In this document: positions 45,050-54,300 of the stretch, in pieces
Layout of the letters: every line of letters starts with the position of its first letter
Numbering within the stretch: position 1 is the first letter of the stretch
Source of the DNA: JANWZL01 sp041640815
GTDB taxonomy: Bacteria > Pseudomonadota > Gammaproteobacteria > Burkholderiales > Thiobacillaceae
NCBI GenBank assembly: GCA_041640815.1
Contig: JBEPZO010000003.1
Coordinates: 1-64,000, forward strand
DNA length: 64,000 bases
Reading direction: 5' to 3'
Notes under the pieces: generated by a model
What the model was told of the DNA's origin: nothing
The model's input: the letters and a program-made list of their open reading frames with translations, nothing else
Databases searched by the model: none
Translations under genes and position numbers: made by a program

Positions 45050-46564
45050 TCAGTGCGCCAGATTGAGATGCAATTGCCGCGTGGGCAAGGACTGGCGCGC
45101 AGGGATGAGGCCGTTGCGCTGCGCCTCGAGCAGGGCGAGGTACTCCTCTGTCACGTCGCCGGTGATGTAGCGGCCGTCGAAACAAGAGGCCTCGAAGGAT
45201 TGAAGCCGTGGGTTGACCGACTGCACCGCCTGGATGAGGTCGGGCAGGTCTTGGTAGATGACGGCATCGGCACCGATCTCACGGCAGATCTCTTCCTCGG
45301 TGCGGCCGTTGGCCAAGAGCTCGCTGCGGGTCGGCATGTCGATGCCATAGACATTGGGGAAGCGCACCGGCGGGCTCGCCGAGGCGAAATACACCCGATG
45401 CGCGCCTGAATCCCGCGCCATCTGGATGATCTCTCGGCTGGTGGTACCGCGCACGATGGAGTCGTCCACCAGCAGCACGTTCTTGCCGCGAAACTCCAAG
45501 GCCATCGCGTTGAGCTTCTGGCGTACGGATTTCTTGCGCACGGCCTGGCCGGGCATGATGAAGGTGCGGCCGATGTAGCGGTTCTTGATGAAGCCCTCGC
45601 GGTAGGGCAGGTTCAGGCGCATGGCGAGCTGCAAAGCGCTCGGCCGGCTGGTGTCCGGGATGGGGATCACCACGTCGATGTCCAGGTGGCGATATTCACG
45701 CCGGATCTTGTCGGCCAGCATCTCGCCCATGCGCAGCCGCGTCTCGTAGACGGAGGTGCCGTCCAGAACCGAATCCGGACGCGCGAAATAGACGAATTCG
45801 AAGATGCAGGGGTTGAGGCTGGCGTGCTCGGCACAGGGGTGGCTATGAAACTGGCCGTCGAGGGTGACGATGACGGCCTCACCCGGCGCCACGTCGCGCA
45901 CGGGGCTGAAGCCCAGGGCATCGAGGGCCACGCTCTCGGAGGCCACCATCCAGTCATGACCCGTCGGCGTCTCCAAACGCCCGATGATCAGCGGCCGGAT
46001 GCCGTAGGGGTCGCGGAAGGCCAGCAGACCGAAACCCGCGATCATCGCCACGACGGCATAGGCGCCGCGGCAGCGGCGATGCACGCCGGCAACCGCAGCG
46101 AATACATCCTCCACCGTGAGGCGGTGGCCGTGCACCGCCTCATGCAGCTCGTGCGCCAGCACGTTGAGCAGGACCTCTGAGTCCGAACCCGTGTTCACAT
46201 GCCGCAGGTCCTCCCGAAACAACTCGTCCTGGAGCTCGGCGGTGTTGGTCAGATTGCCGTTATGCCCCAGCACGATGCCGAAGGGGGAATTGACGTAAAA
46301 GGGCTGGGCTTCTGCCGGGCTCGACGGGGTGCCTGCCGTGGGATAACGCACGTGGGCAATGCCGGCATTGCCCACGAGGTTACGCATGTCACGCGTGCGG
46401 AAGACGTCCCGGACCATGCCGGTGGACTTGTGCATGTGGAACATGCTGCCATCGGCGGTGACGATGCCGGCCGCATCCTGCCCCCGGTGCTGCAGCATCT
46501 GCAAGCCGTCGTAGAGGAGCTGGTTGACCGGCTGGTTGGAGACGATACCAAGGATGCCACACAT
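45050..46564 (-). CDS. purF: Amidophosphoribosyltransferase
   Basis: 504 residues. The N-terminal nucleophile is Cys2 (MCGILGIVS), followed by the glutaminase domain (HVRYPTAG, GHNGNLTN) and the phosphoribosyltransferase domain with the PRPP loop LVDDSIVRGTTS. It catalyses the first committed step of purine synthesis. GAGGG stands 7 bases before the ATG. It lies between cvpA and metZ, as in other betaproteobacteria. Confidence 0.96.
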   Translation of the reverse strand: MCGILGIVSNQPVNQLLYDGLQMLQHRGQDAAGIVTADGSMFHMHKSTGMVRDVFRTRDMRNLVGNAGIAHVRYPTAGTPSSPAEAQPFYVNSPFGIVLGHNGNLTNTAELQDELFREDLRHVNTGSDSEVLLNVLAHELHEAVHGHRLTVEDVFAAVAGVHRRCRGAYAVVAMIAGFGLLAFRDPYGIRPLIIGRLETPTGHDWMVASESVALDALGFSPVRDVAPGEAVIVTLDGQFHSHPCAEHASLNPCIFEFVYFARPDSVLDGTSVYETRLRMGEMLADKIRREYRHLDIDVVIPIPDTSRPSALQLAMRLNLPYREGFIKNRYIGRTFIMPGQAVRKKSVRQKLNAMALEFRGKNVLLVDDSIVRGTTSREIIQMARDSGAHRVYFASASPPVRFPNVYGIDMPTRSELLANGRTEEEICREIGADAVIYQDLPDLIQAVQSVNPRLQSFEASCFDGRYITGDVTEEYLALLEAQRNGLIPARQSLPTRQLHLNLAH

Positions 46565-46660
46565 GATTTACCCTCTTGCGTCAGAGGCGGGTCGCGCCCA
46601 CGATCGATTTTCCACCGCCTGGTCCGGCCAGGGGCTGTATGGAGCGATGCGCATGCTCGA

Positions 46661-47146
46661 CTAATAGCGGATGTGCTGCACCAGCTGCGCTGGCAGGAAG
46701 GCCATGACGGTCCTGGCGCCCGTTTCGAGCGCTTCATTGAGCAGCGCGTCCTGCCAAAACCGCGTCTGCGGCAGCGCGGTCAGCCCCGCCAGCAGCGTGA
46801 ACAGAAGCACGACCAAGCCACCGCGTGCGAGCCCAAACAGCAGGCCCAGCAATTTGTCGTAGAAGCCGAGTCCAACCCATTTCACCATCCCTGCCAGGAC
46901 TGCGCCGCCCAAGCTGGCTGCCCCGACGGTGACGACGAAGACCAAGATGACCGCGGCGAAGTGACGCAAGGCCTCGCTCGCCACGCCCGGCACCAGCGGT
47001 GCCACCAGCGGCGCAAGCGACTTGGCGAGGATGAAGGCAAGCACCCAGGCCCCGAGGGAAAAGACCTCGCGGATCAGGCCGCGCATCAGGCCAATCACCG
47101 CCGAGGCGGCGAGAACGCCGAGGACGATGAGGTCGAGCGCGGTCAT
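46661..47146 (-). CDS. cvpA: CvpA family membrane protein
   Basis: 161 residues with four membrane segments. The start MTALDLIVLGVLAASAVIGL, followed by RGLIREVFSLGAWVLAF, is the CvpA pattern. Linked to colicin V production in E. coli and to bile or envelope resistance elsewhere; the molecular role is unclear. Start 47146 was chosen because the frame is open far upstream, through dedD, but similarity begins here. It starts 7 bases after the dedD stop and is followed by purF, the standard cvpA-purF pairing. Confidence 0.93.
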   Translation of the reverse strand: MTALDLIVLGVLAASAVIGLMRGLIREVFSLGAWVLAFILAKSLAPLVAPLVPGVASEALRHFAAVILVFVVTVGAASLGGAVLAGMVKWVGLGFYDKLLGLLFGLARGGLVVLLFTLLAGLTALPQTRFWQDALLNEALETGARTVMAFLPAQLVQHIRY

Positions 47147-47153
47147 CCCCGAC

Positions 47154-47780
47154 TCAAGGCCCCAGCAGAATCGGTCCGAACCCCTTGGCGCGCAGCTTGG
47201 CCTGCACCTCCAGGGCCTCGCTGCGCTGCGCATAGGGGCCCATGCGCACCCGCACCTGGCCGCCGACATGCTGGACCACGACGGCGAAACCCGCCGCCCG
47301 CGCCTTGTCGGCCAACTGCTGGGCGTTGGCCGCGTTGCTGAAGGCGCCCAGCTGCAGATAATAGCCGCGCGCAGCAAAGGCCTCCGACGCCGGCGCGGCG
47401 CCCTGGTCGCGTGTCTGCGCCACCTTGGGGGCGGCAGGGGCGCGAGGAGTGGCGGGGGCGGGCTCGGACGCCGTGTCAGGGGGGGTCTTGGCGGGCGCAG
47501 GGTTGACCGTTGGCGCTTGCGGTGCGGTCTGCGCGATAGGCGTGGCCGGCTCGACCGCCTCCTCGGCCGAGGCGGCAGCGGGCGCTTGGGGATCAAACGG
47601 CGTGGACTGATCGGGGATGCGGATGTCCACGCCTGGCCCCAAGGGTTTGGGCTCCGGGTTGAATAGCATGGGCAGCACGACCACGGCGAAAAGGGCCAAG
47701 GCGATGGCCCCTACCAGCCGCCGCCGCGCCCGCCGGCGCAGTTCCAACTCCTCATTCGTCAGCGTATCGCTCTCGGCCAT
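47154..47780 (-). CDS. dedD: SPOR-domain cell division protein, DedD-like
   Basis: 208 residues. A short cytoplasmic start with an RRRARRR cluster is followed by one membrane helix (about 21-42, LVGAIALALFAVVVLPMLF), a Pro/Ala/Thr-rich periplasmic linker (about 55-130) and a C-terminal SPOR domain (about 135-205: YYLQLGAFSNAANAQQLADK ...). SPOR domains bind septal peptidoglycan stripped of stem peptides. Position between folC and cvpA supports the DedD name. Confidence 0.9.
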   Translation of the reverse strand: MAESDTLTNEELELRRRARRRLVGAIALALFAVVVLPMLFNPEPKPLGPGVDIRIPDQSTPFDPQAPAAASAEEAVEPATPIAQTAPQAPTVNPAPAKTPPDTASEPAPATPRAPAAPKVAQTRDQGAAPASEAFAARGYYLQLGAFSNAANAQQLADKARAAGFAVVVQHVGGQVRVRMGPYAQRSEALEVQAKLRAKGFGPILLGP

Positions 47781-47942
47781 GCCCCCTCGCCTCCCTCCGC
47801 CTCGCCCGACAGCGGCGCGGCCAGTGCCCACCGCCATGCAGGCCGTATTCCCGCCGCGGGCATAAGCCCACTCGGCACCCCGGGCCGCTTCCCGCCGCTT
47901 TCCGACCGATCCGCCTTTGCACCGCTGTCCTCGCGCCCGGCT

Positions 47943-49283
47943 TCAGGCCGCCAGGTCACGCTTGCCAGATCTTGCGGCCAAGACACGGGTGGCGGCAGCC
48001 ACGGTGTGGAAGGAACCGAAAATGACAATTATATCGGCTGGGCCGGCGCTCGCACAGGCCGCATCTAGTGCGTCGGCGACCTCGGCATGCGCCTGGGCGG
48101 CCTCGATCTCGGCGTCTTTGAGCAACCCGAGCAGGGCGTCAGCGGACAGCCCGCGCGGACCAGGCAGGCCGGCGACGTACCAGGCATCGATGTGGGGACG
48201 CAGCGCGCGCACGACGGCGCGCACGTCCTTGTCACGCAGCATGCCGAACACGGCGAGGCGGCGGCCCCCGGCGCCGAGGCCGGACAGATTGGCCGCCAGT
48301 GCCCGCGCTGCCTGCGGGTTGTGCGCCACATCCAGGATGAAGGTGGGCGCACCAGGCAGGACCTGAAAACGTCCGGCTAGACGCGCCTGCGCCAAACCCG
48401 TGCGCAGGGCCTGCAGGCTCACCGGCAGGCGGTCGCGTAACGTCTCCAGGGCGGTGATCGCCGCCGCCGCATTGGCGAGCTGAAACGCACCGGGCAGGGC
48501 CGGCGGCGGCAGCTCCGCATAGCGCCGATTGCCGACACGGCAGGTCCAGCTGCCCTGCTGGGCCTCGATGCCGATCTCATGGCCCAAGCGGTAAAGCTTC
48601 GCGCCCACGGCATGGGCGTGGTCGAGCAGACTCTGGGGGGGCTCGGGGTCGGTCACCACGGCGGGGCGTCCAGGGCGGAAGATGCCGGCCTTCTCTCGGC
48701 CTATGGCCTCGCGGCTATGCCCCAGATAGTCCTGATGATCGAGGTCCACCGAGGTGATCACGGCACAATCGGCATCGAAGACATTGACCGCATCCAGGCG
48801 GCCGCCCAAGCCCACTTCCAACACCGCGGCCGTCACGCCGAGTCGGTTGAACAGCCAGACGGCAGCCAGGGTGCCATGCTCGAAATAGGTCAAAGGGATG
48901 TCGCCGCGCGCGGCTTCGACCGCGGCTAAGGCAGCCATATGCATGGCGTCGGGCAGCGCCGCGCTGGCCACGCGCACCCGCTCGCCGTAGTGCAGCAGGT
49001 GGGGCGAGGTGTAGCAACCCACGCGATAGCCCGCCTCGGTGAGCACGGCCTCCAGATAGGCGCAGGTCGAGCCCTTGCCATTGGTGCCGCCGACGGTGAT
49101 CACCGGACAGGAGAGGGTCAAGCCTAGACGGCCGCGCACCGCCTCCACCCGCTCGAGTCCGAGCGCGATGCCGACCGGGTGTCTGACCTCGAGCCAGGTC
49201 AGCCAGTCAGACAGGCACTTCGGCTCAGCCCGCCGCTTCGTGCTGCCGGCAGACCGACCTGGACGGGTCGTCTCTTGCTTCAA
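47943..49283 (-). CDS. folC: Dihydrofolate synthase / folylpolyglutamate synthase
   Basis: 446 residues, Mur ligase-like. P-loop VGGTNGKGSTCA near residue 64, SVDLDHQDYLG, and the C-terminal ligase domain (ILDVAHNPQAARALAANL) are present. It adds glutamate to dihydropteroate and to folates. The first start is a TTG at 49283; no better codon is visible before the fold begins (LSDWLTWLE), so the exact start is uncertain. It follows accD by 17 bases. Confidence 0.93.
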   Translation of the reverse strand: MKQETTRPGRSAGSTKRRAEPKCLSDWLTWLEVRHPVGIALGLERVEAVRGRLGLTLSCPVITVGGTNGKGSTCAYLEAVLTEAGYRVGCYTSPHLLHYGERVRVASAALPDAMHMAALAAVEAARGDIPLTYFEHGTLAAVWLFNRLGVTAAVLEVGLGGRLDAVNVFDADCAVITSVDLDHQDYLGHSREAIGREKAGIFRPGRPAVVTDPEPPQSLLDHAHAVGAKLYRLGHEIGIEAQQGSWTCRVGNRRYAELPPPALPGAFQLANAAAAITALETLRDRLPVSLQALRTGLAQARLAGRFQVLPGAPTFILDVAHNPQAARALAANLSGLGAGGRRLAVFGMLRDKDVRAVVRALRPHIDAWYVAGLPGPRGLSADALLGLLKDAEIEAAQAHAEVADALDAACASAGPADIIVIFGSFHTVAAATRVLAARSGKRDLAA

Positions 49284-49300
49284 CCCCGATCGACCGGACT

Positions 49301-50170
49301 TTACGCTTTGGGTACGGGTTTACGCATGAGGGCCGCGAGCAGGCGAGCGATGGTCTTACGCAGCTCGCGGCGATCGACGATCATGTCGATGGCGCCGTGC
49401 TCGAGCAGGAATTCCGAGCGCTGAAAGCCTTCCGGCAGCTTCTCCCGCACCGTCTGCTCGATCACCCGCGGCCCGGCGAAACCGATCAGCGCCCCGGGCT
49501 CGGCGATGATGACGTCGCCGAGCATGGCGAGGCTGGCCGACACGCCGCCCATGGTGGGGTCGGTGAGCACCGAGATGAACGGTAGCCGATGCGCGGCGAG
49601 CTGGGTGAGGGCGGCGCTGGTCTTGGCCATCTGCATGAGCGACAGCAGCCCCTCCTGCATGCGGGCGCCGCCGCTGGCGGTAAAGCAGATGAAGGGTTGT
49701 TTGCCCTTGATGGCGGCATCGACCCCGCGCACGAAACGCTCGCCGACCACCGATCCCATGGAGCCGCCCATGAAGCGAAACTCGAAGGCGGCCGCCACCA
49801 CAGGCATGCCCATGACCTTGCCCGCAACCACCACCAGGGCATCCTTTTCGCCGGTCTCCTTGCTCGCCTCGGCGATGCGCTCGCTGTATTTACGGCTGTC
49901 CTTGAAGCGCAGGGTATCCACGGGGGAGATGTTGGCGCCGATCTCGGTCTGCTCGCCGGCATCGAGCAGAAGCTCGAGCCGCTTCCTGGCACCGATGCGG
50001 TTGTGATAGCCGCACTGTGGACAGACCTGGGCGTTGTTGTCCAAATCAGCGGCATAGAGCACGGCCTCGCAGCTCGGGCACTTGCTCCAAAGCCCTTCGG
50101 GCACGGTCTTCTTGGCCGCCTCGACCCGGCGCTGGATCTTGGGCGGCAGGATCTTCTGGAACCAGCTCAT
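49301..50170 (-). CDS. accD: Acetyl-CoA carboxylase carboxyltransferase subunit beta
   Basis: 289 residues. The N-terminal zinc ribbon has CPSC near residue 28 and CPQCGYH near 47. The carboxyltransferase domain shows SGGARMQEGLLSLMQMAKT and GPRVIEQTVREKLPEGFQ. With AccA it transfers the carboxyl group from biotin to acetyl-CoA in fatty-acid synthesis. Its ATG overlaps the trpA stop by four bases. Confidence 0.96.
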   Translation of the reverse strand: MSWFQKILPPKIQRRVEAAKKTVPEGLWSKCPSCEAVLYAADLDNNAQVCPQCGYHNRIGARKRLELLLDAGEQTEIGANISPVDTLRFKDSRKYSERIAEASKETGEKDALVVVAGKVMGMPVVAAAFEFRFMGGSMGSVVGERFVRGVDAAIKGKQPFICFTASGGARMQEGLLSLMQMAKTSAALTQLAAHRLPFISVLTDPTMGGVSASLAMLGDVIIAEPGALIGFAGPRVIEQTVREKLPEGFQRSEFLLEHGAIDMIVDRRELRKTIARLLAALMRKPVPKA

Positions 50171-51000
50171 TGCGGCGGCGAAAGGTGTTGGGTTGGCGGA
50201 TCATGCGCGTCGATGGCGGCGCGCAGGCCGGCGACCAGGTCGCGCACGTTTTCGAGCAGGGTCGCGCGCGGTGAGCGCTCGATCTCTTGCACCACGCGGC
50301 TGCCGATGACCACCGCATCGGCAAGCTGCGCCACTCGGCGAGCAGTCTCGGCATCGCGGATGCCGAAGCCCACACCGATGGGCAGATCGGTGTGGGCGCG
50401 GATGCGCGGCAGCCTTGCCGCCACCTCGGCGAGATCGAGGCGATCGGCACCGGTGACCCCCTTCAAGGAGACGTAGTAGATGAAGCCGCTGGCCTGGCGG
50501 GCGATGGCTGCGACGCGCGCCTCGGGGGTGGTTGGCGCGAGCAGGAAGATGGCGTCCAGGCCATTTTTCATCAAGTTGGCGGCAAACTCGGCCGCCTCCT
50601 CGGGTGGGTAATCCACCGTCAGCACGCCGTCTACGCCTGCCGTGCGGGCCGCCTGGCAAAAGTGTTCCTGCCCCATGGCCTCGATCGGATTGGCGTAGCC
50701 CATGAGCACCACAGGGGTATCGCTGTCGCTGCCACGGAATGCCTCAACCATGGCCAGGACCTGGCGCAGGCTCACGCCGTGCCGCAAGGCGCGCTCCGAG
50801 CTGCGCTGGATGGTCGGACCATCGGCCATGGGGTCGGAAAAAGGCACCCCCAATTCGAGGATATCTGCCCCTGCCGCAACCAGGGTGTGCAGCAAGGGCA
50901 CGGTGAGGGCGGGCTCGGGATCGCCGGCGGTGATGAAGGGGATGAGCGCCTTGCGGCCCTGCGCCTTGAGGCTGGCGAAACGTTGGGCGATGCGCGACAT
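50167..51000 (-). CDS. trpA: Tryptophan synthase alpha chain
   Basis: 277 residues. PFITAGDPEPAL near the N-terminus, LGVPFSDPMADGPTIQ (with the catalytic Glu/Asp region), YYVSLKGVTG and GVGFGIRD are the TrpA motifs. It splits indole-3-glycerol phosphate to indole, which passes to TrpB. ATG 51000 was chosen; a TTG at 51015 would be the only longer option. The stop overlaps accD. Confidence 0.96.
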   Translation of the reverse strand: MSRIAQRFASLKAQGRKALIPFITAGDPEPALTVPLLHTLVAAGADILELGVPFSDPMADGPTIQRSSERALRHGVSLRQVLAMVEAFRGSDSDTPVVLMGYANPIEAMGQEHFCQAARTAGVDGVLTVDYPPEEAAEFAANLMKNGLDAIFLLAPTTPEARVAAIARQASGFIYYVSLKGVTGADRLDLAEVAARLPRIRAHTDLPIGVGFGIRDAETARRVAQLADAVVIGSRVVQEIERSPRATLLENVRDLVAGLRAAIDAHDPPTQHLSPPQ

Positions 51001-51011
51001 GGGTCTGATGC

Positions 51012-52272
<1,261 letters not shown>

Positions 52273-52286
<14 letters not shown>

Positions 52287-52893
52287 TGCGCACCTCTCGA
52301 ATGAATCTGGCGATCCGGCCTGCGTCCTTGATGCCCTTGTCGACCTCCACCCCGCTGGAGACATCGACGGCCCACGGCCGCACACGGCGAACCGCTTCGG
52401 CAACGTTGTCGGGGGTGAGCCCGCCGGCCAGGATGATCGGCCGGGGCAAGTCGGGAGGGATCAAGTCCCAGTCGAAGCGCTGACCGGTGCCGCCGGGGCT
52501 GCTGGGGTGATAGGCATCCAGCAGTAGGCCGCGCGCGCCGGCATAGACGTTGGCGTATTGTAGCAAATCCGTCTCTGGCCTCACCCGCACCGCCTTGAGG
52601 TAAGGGATGCCGAAAGCGGCGCAGAATGCGGGCGGCTCATCGCCATGGAACTGCAGCAGATCTGGGCGCATAAGCTGCAGCACCGCCCGCACCTCGGATG
52701 GCGTCGGATCCACAAACAGGGCTACGGTCGTCACGAAAGGCGGCAGCACTTGAGTGATCGCCGCCGCCTGTTCCACGCTCACCCGCCGCGGACTGGCGGC
52801 GGCGAACACCAGGCCGATGGCATCGGCCCCGGCATGCGCCGCCGCCAGCGCGTCTTCGATGCGGGTGATGCCGCAGATCTTCACCCGGGTCAT
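52273..52893 (-). CDS. trpF: Phosphoribosylanthranilate isomerase
   Basis: 206 residues, (beta/alpha)8 fold. The start VKICGITRIEDA carries the catalytic Cys; QFHGDE, DAYHPSSPGGTGQRFDW, LAGGLTPDNV and VDVSSGVE follow the family. Rearranges N-(5'-phosphoribosyl)anthranilate in tryptophan synthesis. It overlaps trpB by 14 bases and follows truA by 16. trpC, trpD and trpE are not in the window, as usual where trpFBA is a separate operon. Confidence 0.95.
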
Positions 52894-52909
52894 GGCCTAA
52901 AAAAGCATC

Positions 52910-53707
52910 TTATGCGAATAGCGCCGGCATGAGGTCACGCGCGGCCGGCTCTGGCAAGCCCCACACAGGATCATAGCGCACGCCGGTGAGATAAAGGCCC
53001 TCCGCAGCAAAGGTCGCCGCCCCTAGGGTACGGTTGCGACTGGCAAGCAGCTCGGCAATCCAGTCAGGCGACCGACGCCCAAGACCGACCCAAACCAGGG
53101 CCCCCACCATGTTGCGCACCTGGTGGTGGAGGAAGGCATTGGCGCTGAATTCGAACACGACGAAGTCCCCAATGCGTTTGACGCTCGCCCGGCGTAGTTC
53201 GCGCACCGCCGAGCGCGCCTGACACTCCGCCGCCCGGAAGGCGGAGAAATCGTGCCAGCCCAGTAGATGGGCCGCAGCGGCCGCCATCTTATCGGTGTCA
53301 AGCCGCGCATGGACCCAGCCGACGCGGCCAGCGAGGACGGCCGGTCGCACCGGGTGATCGAGCAGAACATAACGGTAGCTGCGCTCTTTGGCCGCATGCC
53401 GGGCATGGAAGTGGTCGGCCACCTGGCGCGCCCACAGGACGGCCACGCTGGCGGGCAGCAGGGCGTTGACCCCACGCACCCAGGCGCTATCCGGGCGCGC
53501 GTGGATGGCATCGAAATGCACCACTTGGGCCAGGGCATGCACCCCGGCATCGGTGCGCCCTGCCACCACGGTCTGCACCGGCTGGCCATGGATATGGCTC
53601 AAGGCCTGCTCCAGGACGTCCTGGACGGCGCAGCCGGCGGGTTGGGTTTGCCAGCCGCAGAAGGCCCGCCCGTCGTATTCGAGCCCCAAGGCTATGCGTA
53701 CAGCCAC
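52910..53707 (-). CDS. truA: tRNA pseudouridine(38-40) synthase
   Basis: 265 residues from GTG 53707. Catalytic Asp lies in VVAGRTDAGVHA; the start ALGLEYDGRAFCGWQTQP and the later NAFLHHQVRNMVG are the TruA motifs. It modifies uridines 38-40 in the tRNA anticodon stem. The GTG has a GGGGGTGG upstream and overlaps the end of the preceding membrane-protein gene by 16 bases. A TTG 12 codons earlier is less likely. Confidence 0.94.
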   Translation of the reverse strand: MAVRIALGLEYDGRAFCGWQTQPAGCAVQDVLEQALSHIHGQPVQTVVAGRTDAGVHALAQVVHFDAIHARPDSAWVRGVNALLPASVAVLWARQVADHFHARHAAKERSYRYVLLDHPVRPAVLAGRVGWVHARLDTDKMAAAAAHLLGWHDFSAFRAAECQARSAVRELRRASVKRIGDFVVFEFSANAFLHHQVRNMVGALVWVGLGRRSPDWIAELLASRNRTLGAATFAAEGLYLTGVRYDPVWGLPEPAARDLMPALFA

Positions 53708-54243
53708 GCCACCCCCAGCAGCATGAGGCTGAGCACGCACCAATCAGTGAGGCGATAAGGCCGCACGGCAAGCTCGACGCTGCCGGGTTCGCGCTCGTCG
53801 GCTGCTCGAGCCGCGAGCAGATCGCGTAGCGCCGCTAGACCCTCGGCGCGTTGCATCGCCGTGAGGGTGAGCATCAGGCGCACCGCCACGCGATCGCGAT
53901 CGACCCCCACGGCCGTGAAGGGACGCAGCAGACTGTATAGCCCTGCCATGAGATCGACAAGCGGCATGCGCAGCACGAGGGCGTCGAGCAGCACGAGCAG
54001 CAAGCCAAGCCGCCAGGCCTGCACGAGACCCTGTAGGAGGCCCTCGCGGCTGGGTGAGTAGTGCGCTAGCCCCGCGACCAGGGCATCACCCGGCAGACTG
54101 TAGCCATACATGACGAGCGTGAGCATTAGCAGCCAACGGGTCCGCCGCAACAGGCGCATCACCTCCCCCGCCCGGCCATGGCTGACGATGCCCAGGGCCA
54201 GGCTCAAGCCCGCAAGCTGCGCCAAACCCAGCGCCGGGACCAC
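53692..54243 (-). CDS. CbiQ/EcfT-like membrane protein
   Basis: 183 residues from the first standard start (GTG 54243). Several membrane segments and the ECF-transporter-like LVQAWRLGLLLVLLDALVL and LYSLLRPFTAVGVDRDRVAVRL suggest a CbiQ/EcfT relative. No ATPase or substrate-binding gene is near, so transport is unproven. The same frame is open back to the fimV stop at 54301 and reads LHPGIRILSFVLAALVVPAL. This looks like the true N-terminus, but its only possible initiator is CTG at 54288. Confidence 0.7.
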   Translation of the reverse strand: MVPALGLAQLAGLSLALGIVSHGRAGEVMRLLRRTRWLLMLTLVMYGYSLPGDALVAGLAHYSPSREGLLQGLVQAWRLGLLLVLLDALVLRMPLVDLMAGLYSLLRPFTAVGVDRDRVAVRLMLTLTAMQRAEGLAALRDLLAARAADEREPGSVELAVRPYRLTDWCVLSLMLLGVAWLYA

Positions 54244-54300
54244 CAGGGCGGCCAGTACAAAGCTTAAGATGCGGATGCCTGGGTGCAGCGTGGCAACGAC

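Noticed and set aside
46661..47596. Long version of the cvpA frame
   Set aside because: The extra N-terminal half is Arg/Pro-rich shadow of dedD; similarity to CvpA begins only at 47146.
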